Shown in pieces: positions 58,811 through 64,000 of a stretch of 64,000 nt of DNA. This stretch comes from Candidatus Coatesiibacteriota bacterium (GTDB taxonomy: Bacteria; JAFGND01): the NCBI GenBank assembly GCA_016927185.1, contig JAFGND010000023.1:3190-67189 (forward strand), in the 5' to 3' direction. The position numbers and the translations under genes were made by a program. Numbering within the stretch: the stretch's first letter is position 1; every line of letters starts with the position of its first letter. Under the pieces are notes generated by a model. That model did not search any database. It saw nothing but the letters and a program-made list of their open reading frames with translations, and was not told the DNA's origin.

Positions 58811-61318
58811 ATGGCTAGAGCAAAAAAGACAAATACAAAGAAAGTAATTAAAACTCCAAAAAGACCAACAGAGAAATCTTCTGGAAAGAGACCTGTTTTA
58901 GCAGTATTAATAGCCACCTTGGGTTTATTCTTTTTCACTAGTCTTATTTCCCACATAATTTCACCCTTCACTGGTGGTTTTGGCGTAATAACAAGCTTCA
59001 TTTCAAGGATTTTCTTTAATGTTTTCGGAATATCGTCATTTCTTTTTGTTTTTATTGCCTTATTCTTTACCAGACATTATTTACAGATATTATCTATGAA
59101 AGAGGCAATATTGAAATCAATATACGTCACTCTATTAATAGTTATTTTGGGAAGCCTGATTGGCTTATTCTCTGATAAAAATGATTCATTAATGGTTGGA
59201 TATATAGGTTTTAATTTAAGCAGTATTTCAAGGGATCTTTTTACATTACCAGGATCTATTATTATTATACTTGGTTTGGGATTGTCTCTGATAATAGCTA
59301 TAACTGATATAGAACCTTTGGTTTTCTGGAAAAACATGAAGATTTTCAAGAAAGATGAAGATAATTCTGTTTTGATTGAATCTCAGATAGAACCTGAAAA
59401 AAAAGAAGAAAAAAAACCAGAGAATGATTTTAAAAACCTATATGTTTCTGAAATTGAGGAAGAAAAAAAACAATCTGCTAGTGATAAAAAGGATATTCCT
59501 GAAATCAAAATAGAGAGTTCGCAAGGTTATAAATCAACTGAACCAGAGTCTGAAATTGAACCTGATTTGAATACTGAGAGTTATTTCCACTTTCCTTCTG
59601 ATGAAGAGATTGCACCTTCGGGGCAGACTGATATAAACACGAATCCTATAAAGGAAGCATTCGAAAAGGCAAAGAGGGAAAAATACTCTTTATCAGATCG
59701 TCCTATAGAAATTTCTGAAGATGACATAACTATTATTGGCTGGGATGAACCAGATAATCTTACGCAAAAGGGACCAAATGAAGAAAACATGAGTTTACCA
59801 AAACCTCCAAGAAAAAAGCAATCAATTGCTAACAAGTATACATTTCCTTCTCTTTCACTATTAAAAGAGCAATCCCCCATTAAATTAAGACCTTCAGAAG
59901 ATGAATTATCAGAAATAGCACAAGCAATAAAAGATAAATTAGCTGATTTTGCAATTAGCTGCGAGATAACGGAAATTAAGCCAGGACCTGTTGTAACAAG
60001 GTTTGTTGTAAAACTTGCAGCAGGTGTAAAGGTTTCCAGGATTTTGTCTCTTCAGGATGATCTTGCATTAGCAATGAGAGTTCAATCACTGAGGATTTTG
60101 GCTCCAATACCGGGTCAACCAGCAGTAGGTATTGAAATACCAAATCCCAAACCCGATATAATTTCCATTAAGAATGTGCTAGAAGATCCATCTTACCTGG
60201 AAAATCAAGATGGATTAACTTTGGCATTGGGGAGGACTTGTAGCGATAAACCTTTTTTTGTTGAGTTGCAGAATATGCCACATCTTCTTATAGCTGGAGC
60301 AACTGGTACAGGTAAATCTGTATGCATAAATTCCTTGATTACAAGCCTTGTTTACAAATTCAGCCCAGAAAAGCTGAGACTGATAATGATTGATCCAAAA
60401 GTTCTGGAACTATCAATGTATAATGGTATTCCACATCTCCTATGGCAGGTGATTACTCAGCCTAGAGAAGCAGTAAAAATATTACAATGGGCAGTTGATG
60501 AAATGGAAAGAAGATATTTGCTTCTTTCAAAATTGAAGGTAAGAAGTATTATTGGCTTCAATGAGAAGCTTCAGAAATTGATTAGTGAAAATGATGAAAT
60601 GAAGGATATCAATGAAGAAGAATTGAAACCGATTCCGTATATAATTATTATAATAGATGAATATGCAGATCTCAAGATGACAACAGGGAAGGAAGTTGAA
60701 ATACCAATAACAAGACTTGCACAAAAAGCCAGAGCAGTAGGTATTCATATCATTCTAGCCACTCAAAGACCAGAAGTTAAAATAATTGGCGGGTTAATCA
60801 AATCGAATTTCCCAAGTAGAATAAGTTTTCAGGTTCCAAGCAAATATGATTCAAGAACTATACTGGATAGAATTGGAGCTGAAAAACTTCTTGGGAGAGG
60901 TGATATGTTCTTTCTGCCGGCAGGAAGAAAAGATCCATACAGGATACATGGTGCTTTTATTACTGATGAGGAGGCAGAAAAGGTTGCAGAATTCCTTAAA
61001 ACCCAGAACTCAGATGCTTTTTGGAAAATCGATGCATCTGAGCTTGAAAAAGCAAAAGGAACTGATGCATTTTTGACAAAAACTGATGATGACGAAAGCT
61101 ATGGAGATAATCTTTTTTTTCAGGCTGGTGAACTGGTGTTAAGACATGATCAGGCATCCGCATCTTTCTTGCAAAGAAGAATGCAGATTGGTTATCCTAG
61201 AGCAGCTAAACTAATAGATTTACTGGAAGAAAAGGGTGTCATAGGTCCTGCTTCAGGGAGTAAAAAGAGAGATTGCCTTATAGGGATAGATGAATTCATA
61301 GAGAGATTTAAAAAATAA
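58811..61318 (+). CDS. ftsK: DNA translocase FtsK
   Basis: An 835-residue FtsK/SpoIIIE-type translocase that moves DNA to clear the division septum. Four membrane helices lie in the first 180 residues. An acidic, low-complexity linker (about 190-350) follows, then the motor (about 360-760) with Walker A GATGTGKSVCINSL, LIMIDPK, IIIDEYADLKM (Walker B) and ATQRPEVKIIGG. The gamma winged-helix domain (about 775-835) has SASFLQRRMQIGYPRAAKLIDLLEEKG, the KOPS-reading region. It starts on the base after the rnhB stop. Confidence 0.95.
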   Translation: MARAKKTNTKKVIKTPKRPTEKSSGKRPVLAVLIATLGLFFFTSLISHIISPFTGGFGVITSFISRIFFNVFGISSFLFVFIALFFTRHYLQILSMKEAILKSIYVTLLIVILGSLIGLFSDKNDSLMVGYIGFNLSSISRDLFTLPGSIIIILGLGLSLIIAITDIEPLVFWKNMKIFKKDEDNSVLIESQIEPEKKEEKKPENDFKNLYVSEIEEEKKQSASDKKDIPEIKIESSQGYKSTEPESEIEPDLNTESYFHFPSDEEIAPSGQTDINTNPIKEAFEKAKREKYSLSDRPIEISEDDITIIGWDEPDNLTQKGPNEENMSLPKPPRKKQSIANKYTFPSLSLLKEQSPIKLRPSEDELSEIAQAIKDKLADFAISCEITEIKPGPVVTRFVVKLAAGVKVSRILSLQDDLALAMRVQSLRILAPIPGQPAVGIEIPNPKPDIISIKNVLEDPSYLENQDGLTLALGRTCSDKPFFVELQNMPHLLIAGATGTGKSVCINSLITSLVYKFSPEKLRLIMIDPKVLELSMYNGIPHLLWQVITQPREAVKILQWAVDEMERRYLLLSKLKVRSIIGFNEKLQKLISENDEMKDINEEELKPIPYIIIIIDEYADLKMTTGKEVEIPITRLAQKARAVGIHIILATQRPEVKIIGGLIKSNFPSRISFQVPSKYDSRTILDRIGAEKLLGRGDMFFLPAGRKDPYRIHGAFITDEEAEKVAEFLKTQNSDAFWKIDASELEKAKGTDAFLTKTDDDESYGDNLFFQAGELVLRHDQASASFLQRRMQIGYPRAAKLIDLLEEKGVIGPASGSKKRDCLIGIDEFIERFKK

Positions 61319-61330
61319 ACCGGAGGAGTA

Positions 61331-63121
61331 ATGTTGAAATATTTTATTATGCTTTTATTGACATGTCTAGTGATTATTGGTTGCAATGAAAAGATACCAG
61401 AAGATGCATTAGCAAAAGTAGGTGATAAGTATGTTACAAAAGAAGAATTCCTCAAGCAATTTAGCAAATTGACCAATGAAGAAAAGAAAAACACCATAAC
61501 TGAAGAAGGCAGAAAAGCATTTCTTAAAACAATCCTATACAAAGAACTTATGGAAAAAGAAGCCTTTTTTAGAAAAATAGATGAAAGTAGTATTGTTAAA
61601 GATAGACTTAATAAGATAAGGGAAAACTGGATTTTGAACGAACTATTCATCTTAACAATATCAAAACCAAGTGAAATAAATGACAGTGTTTTCAATGAAA
61701 TACAAAAAAAATGGAATGAAGAATTGTTTGTTCAGGTAGTGGTTTTGGAAACCAGAGAAAAGGCAAATGAATTCAGAGATAGAGCTATCAAGGGAGAAAA
61801 ATGGACTGATTTGGCACCCATTTATGGTATTACCAATTGGGAAGTAGGTTTAAAAGGAGAACTTGGCTGGCTTTTGTTTGGAGCATTAGGGACAGATCTT
61901 GATGAATTTGTCTGGTCACTGCCCTTGAATGAAGTTTCTGCCATTCATGAAATCAATCCTGGGGCATTTTGTGTGGCAAGGGTTTTAAAAAGAAGACCTA
62001 CCAAACCTGATGTAATAACAAAAGAAGTAAAACACAGGTTCTGGCATAATCTATATGAGAAAAGAAGATGGTTGAGATTGAAAGCCGTAAGAGATTCATC
62101 AATAAAAGCTTCCAATGCCAAAATAGACAGTGCTGCATTCGATATTTTCATGGATAATGCATACAAATTCAGGGGTAAAGGGAAGTATTCAGCTAGAGAT
62201 ACAACAAAAGGACTTAAATCAGTAAAGAAATTTTTCACTTTTTTTACTCCGGATCAAAAGAAAATGATAATTCTTACATATAATAATAAGCAATTGACTA
62301 TTGAAGAGCTGCTTAAAAAGCTGGATAAAGAAGGACCCTATACATCACCTAATGAATCATCTATTGATGCCATGAGACATTACTTGTTTGAAATTGCATT
62401 TATTGATGTGCAATTAAATAGGGCTAGTGAACTTAAAATAGATACTAAAAAAGAATTGCTTGATTTACTCGAAAAAAAGAAAGCCGAGCTTGTGGTTGAC
62501 GAGTTATATAATATTGAAGTCTTGAAAAAAGTGGATTATAAGAGTTTTAAAGAAGATGACAAGATAAAGTACTATGAATCAAATAAATTAAAGTTCCTTG
62601 GAGCTCCTCCATTAAAAGTGGCATGGATAATAAACGAAAACGAGGATACTTTGAAAAGTATCTTGAAAACAAAATCATTTGACTTCTCTGAAACTGCCAA
62701 GAAATATAGTATTCATGATACGAAAAGCAATGGCGGAGAACGGGGCTGGATAACTGAAAAAGATCCTTTCCTGGGAAAGTTTTTTTCTGTCTTGCAGAAG
62801 CTGAACAAAAATGAAGTAAGTAATGTTCTTCAATTGGAAACAAACAAAGGGAAGCCTTCCCGGTATACTATAGTCAAGATACTGGAAAAAGGTCTTCCCC
62901 AACCAAAAGCATACAATGATTGCAAGAATGATGTAATAGATGTCATGATTTTTGAATGGAGAGAGAAACGTTTGCAGGATTTCCTGTCAGAACTTTATTC
63001 TAAATACAAAACCAGGGAGTTTTTTGATAATCTAGCAAAAATGGAATTGAAAGTGGAAGAAGAAAAGAAGGAAGAAAAAAGTGATATAAAAGAAGAAGAA
63101 CATCATCATGATAAAAAGTAG
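61331..63121 (+). CDS. Parvulin-type peptidyl-prolyl isomerase lipoprotein with two PPIase-like regions
   Basis: A 596-residue lipoprotein with lipobox VIIGC (Cys18). The SurA/PpiC-like N-terminal helical domain (about 20-110) is followed by a first parvulin-like region (about 135-225; EKWTDLAPIYGITNWEVG, GELGWLLFG) and a second one (about 425-540; FDFSETAKKYSIHDTKSNGGERGWIT, then NEVSNVLQLETNKG). The C-terminus is charged and ends in HHHDKK. It should assist folding of outer-membrane or exported proteins. CCGGAGGAGT precedes the ATG. A related gene follows 13 bp later. Confidence 0.85.
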   Translation: MLKYFIMLLLTCLVIIGCNEKIPEDALAKVGDKYVTKEEFLKQFSKLTNEEKKNTITEEGRKAFLKTILYKELMEKEAFFRKIDESSIVKDRLNKIRENWILNELFILTISKPSEINDSVFNEIQKKWNEELFVQVVVLETREKANEFRDRAIKGEKWTDLAPIYGITNWEVGLKGELGWLLFGALGTDLDEFVWSLPLNEVSAIHEINPGAFCVARVLKRRPTKPDVITKEVKHRFWHNLYEKRRWLRLKAVRDSSIKASNAKIDSAAFDIFMDNAYKFRGKGKYSARDTTKGLKSVKKFFTFFTPDQKKMIILTYNNKQLTIEELLKKLDKEGPYTSPNESSIDAMRHYLFEIAFIDVQLNRASELKIDTKKELLDLLEKKKAELVVDELYNIEVLKKVDYKSFKEDDKIKYYESNKLKFLGAPPLKVAWIINENEDTLKSILKTKSFDFSETAKKYSIHDTKSNGGERGWITEKDPFLGKFFSVLQKLNKNEVSNVLQLETNKGKPSRYTIVKILEKGLPQPKAYNDCKNDVIDVMIFEWREKRLQDFLSELYSKYKTREFFDNLAKMELKVEEEKKEEKSDIKEEEHHHDKK

Positions 63122-63134
63122 AAAAGGATAAGTT

Positions 63135-64000
63135 ATGTGTTTTCAAAATAACATAATAACTCATGTAATTTTCTCCTGTTTTTTCCTGTTTTTTTTGAGT
63201 TGTGGAGATAAACAGGCGCTTGTAAACATGAGAGAAGATGGATATGATGAAGCATTCCAAGAAGTTTACAAGCAAAAGGGTGGAAAGGTAATTGCCCAGG
63301 TGGGAGACAAAAAACTTACTGAATTGATGCTCTCAGAATTTTTCTATGTTATGAACAGGGATAAGGTAACCAGAGAAGAAAAAGCAGATTTTGTTGAACA
63401 ATGGATTATGATTCAAATACTGGCAAGAGAAGCTAGAAGAGAGGATCTGCACAAAAGAATGGGAAATCTTCTTTTTTTAGATCTTGTGTCAAATGAATAT
63501 CTGGCAAGGATTTATATTGATCAGCATCAGAAGATAACTGAAAAAGACCTTAAGGATTATTTTGAATCTCACAAAAATCAATTTGTAAGAAAAGAACCAA
63601 TCAAGAGATTTTCTCTAATAGTAGTAGCTAACAGGAAAAAAGCTATAGAGATACTTGGGATGTTAAGAAAGAAGAAGATAACATGGGAGAAACTGGTTTC
63701 AAGATATGGAGTTGTAGAACCTTCAAGACCTAACAAGGGAGATATAGGGTATGTTACTATTGAAGGTCTGAAAAGGGAAATGGGAAATAAAGGCGCAGAA
63801 GCTTTTGCAATTGGACAAGGTAAAATACATGATGATTATATTGTTGCCAAGAACCAGTTTTTCTTTGTTAAGTGCCTTAGTGAGAAAAAAGCTGGCGAAG
63901 CAATTCAATATGAAGAGCTTAGTTCATGGCAATATGATAAGATAGAAAATGCTGTAAGACTGGAAAAAATGGAACAACTTGTTTATAAAATCAAGAAATC
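63135..64000 (+). CDS. Second parvulin-type peptidyl-prolyl isomerase lipoprotein, cut by window edge
   Basis: An ATG at 63135 opens 288 codons to the right edge. The lipobox FLSC (Cys23) indicates an anchored periplasmic or outer-membrane protein. After a linker, the SurA-type helical domain (about 50-135; GKVIAQVGDKKLTELMLSEFFYVM) precedes a parvulin region (about 150-250), with KKITWEKLVSRYG and PNKGDIGYVTIEG. It is paralogous to the upstream lipoprotein (both begin with a 'VGDK' segment). The C-terminus is outside the window. Confidence 0.82.
   Translation, partial: MCFQNNIITHVIFSCFFLFFLSCGDKQALVNMREDGYDEAFQEVYKQKGGKVIAQVGDKKLTELMLSEFFYVMNRDKVTREEKADFVEQWIMIQILAREARREDLHKRMGNLLFLDLVSNEYLARIYIDQHQKITEKDLKDYFESHKNQFVRKEPIKRFSLIVVANRKKAIEILGMLRKKKITWEKLVSRYGVVEPSRPNKGDIGYVTIEGLKREMGNKGAEAFAIGQGKIHDDYIVAKNQFFFVKCLSEKKAGEAIQYEELSSWQYDKIENAVRLEKMEQLVYKIKK

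Overview
The window is a gene-dense, AT-rich bacterial chromosome segment using the standard genetic code. The organism looks like an anaerobic, diderm (Gram-negative-type) bacterium. LpxH-type, LolA, Wzi-like, O-antigen-ligase-like and SurA/PpiC-type lipoprotein genes point to an outer membrane with a lipid-A-like glycolipid and surface polysaccharide. A four-subunit pyruvate:ferredoxin oxidoreductase, a class-1B type dihydroorotate dehydrogenase and citrate lyase point to fermentative anaerobic metabolism. An MglA-like GTPase and many AlkP-superfamily genes recall candidate phyla of the FCB or neighbouring lineages, but no 16S rRNA or tRNA gene was found, so taxonomy is inference.

Layout. 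(1) 1-4369, minus strand: a membrane protein running off the left edge, a ribbon-helix-helix-like protein, a Tat-exported AlkP-superfamily lipoprotein, a small membrane protein with an apparent frameshift, a HAD hydrolase and an exported metallophosphatase. (2) 4466-9280, plus strand: pyrD-pyrG-rnpA-yidD-yidC. (3) 9301-16294, minus strand: hutU, a GT-C membrane protein with TPRs, citrate lyase citDEF and an SPFH protein whose leader holds a 95-nt hairpin. (4) 16629-22348: polysaccharide deacetylase (+), then MglA-like GTPase, porGDAB and a DUF202 protein (-). (5) 22458-25834, plus strand: ruvB and a YfhO-like membrane protein. (6) 25804-34983, minus strand: a Wzi-like barrel, a clan GH-A-like secreted protein, two cobalamin-type radical SAM proteins and several uncharacterised exported or membrane proteins. 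(7) 35023-41079, minus strand: lolA-TPR-sat-AlkP-cysC-AlkP, a PAPS-forming pair interleaved with phosphodiesterase/sulfatase-fold genes. (8) 41174-46752, minus strand: M28 peptidase, YdjM-like protein, O-antigen ligase and a large lipoprotein.

(9) 47452-49787, minus strand: the most interesting locus. Five overlapping genes encode a JAB/JAMM peptidase, a ThiF/E1-like adenylyltransferase, a 50-residue acidic protein, a ubiquitin-like protein and an E2-like UBC-fold protein. Together they form a complete, compact ubiquitin-like conjugation/deconjugation cassette without a CD-NTase or an obvious effector. A 139-residue protein of unknown function converges on it with its own promoter.

(10) 49890-55756, plus strand: a lone EutN/CcmL shell-vertex protein, phosphoglucose/phosphomannose isomerase, an M20 peptidase, fmt, a GT2 glycosyltransferase and der. 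(11) 55758-57447, minus strand: a degenerate class-III aminotransferase lacking the PLP lysine, behind lpxH. (12) 57781-64000, plus strand: rplS with a possible SD-sequestering leader, rnhB, ftsK and two consecutive parvulin-type lipoproteins, the last cut by the window edge.

Genes are packed with 1-30 bp overlaps (many TAATG junctions and two tail-to-tail overlaps of about 30 bp). Only two gaps exceed 300 bp (16295-16628 and 57448-57780), and both contain potential RNA structure. No insertion sequence, CRISPR array, tRNA or rRNA was seen.
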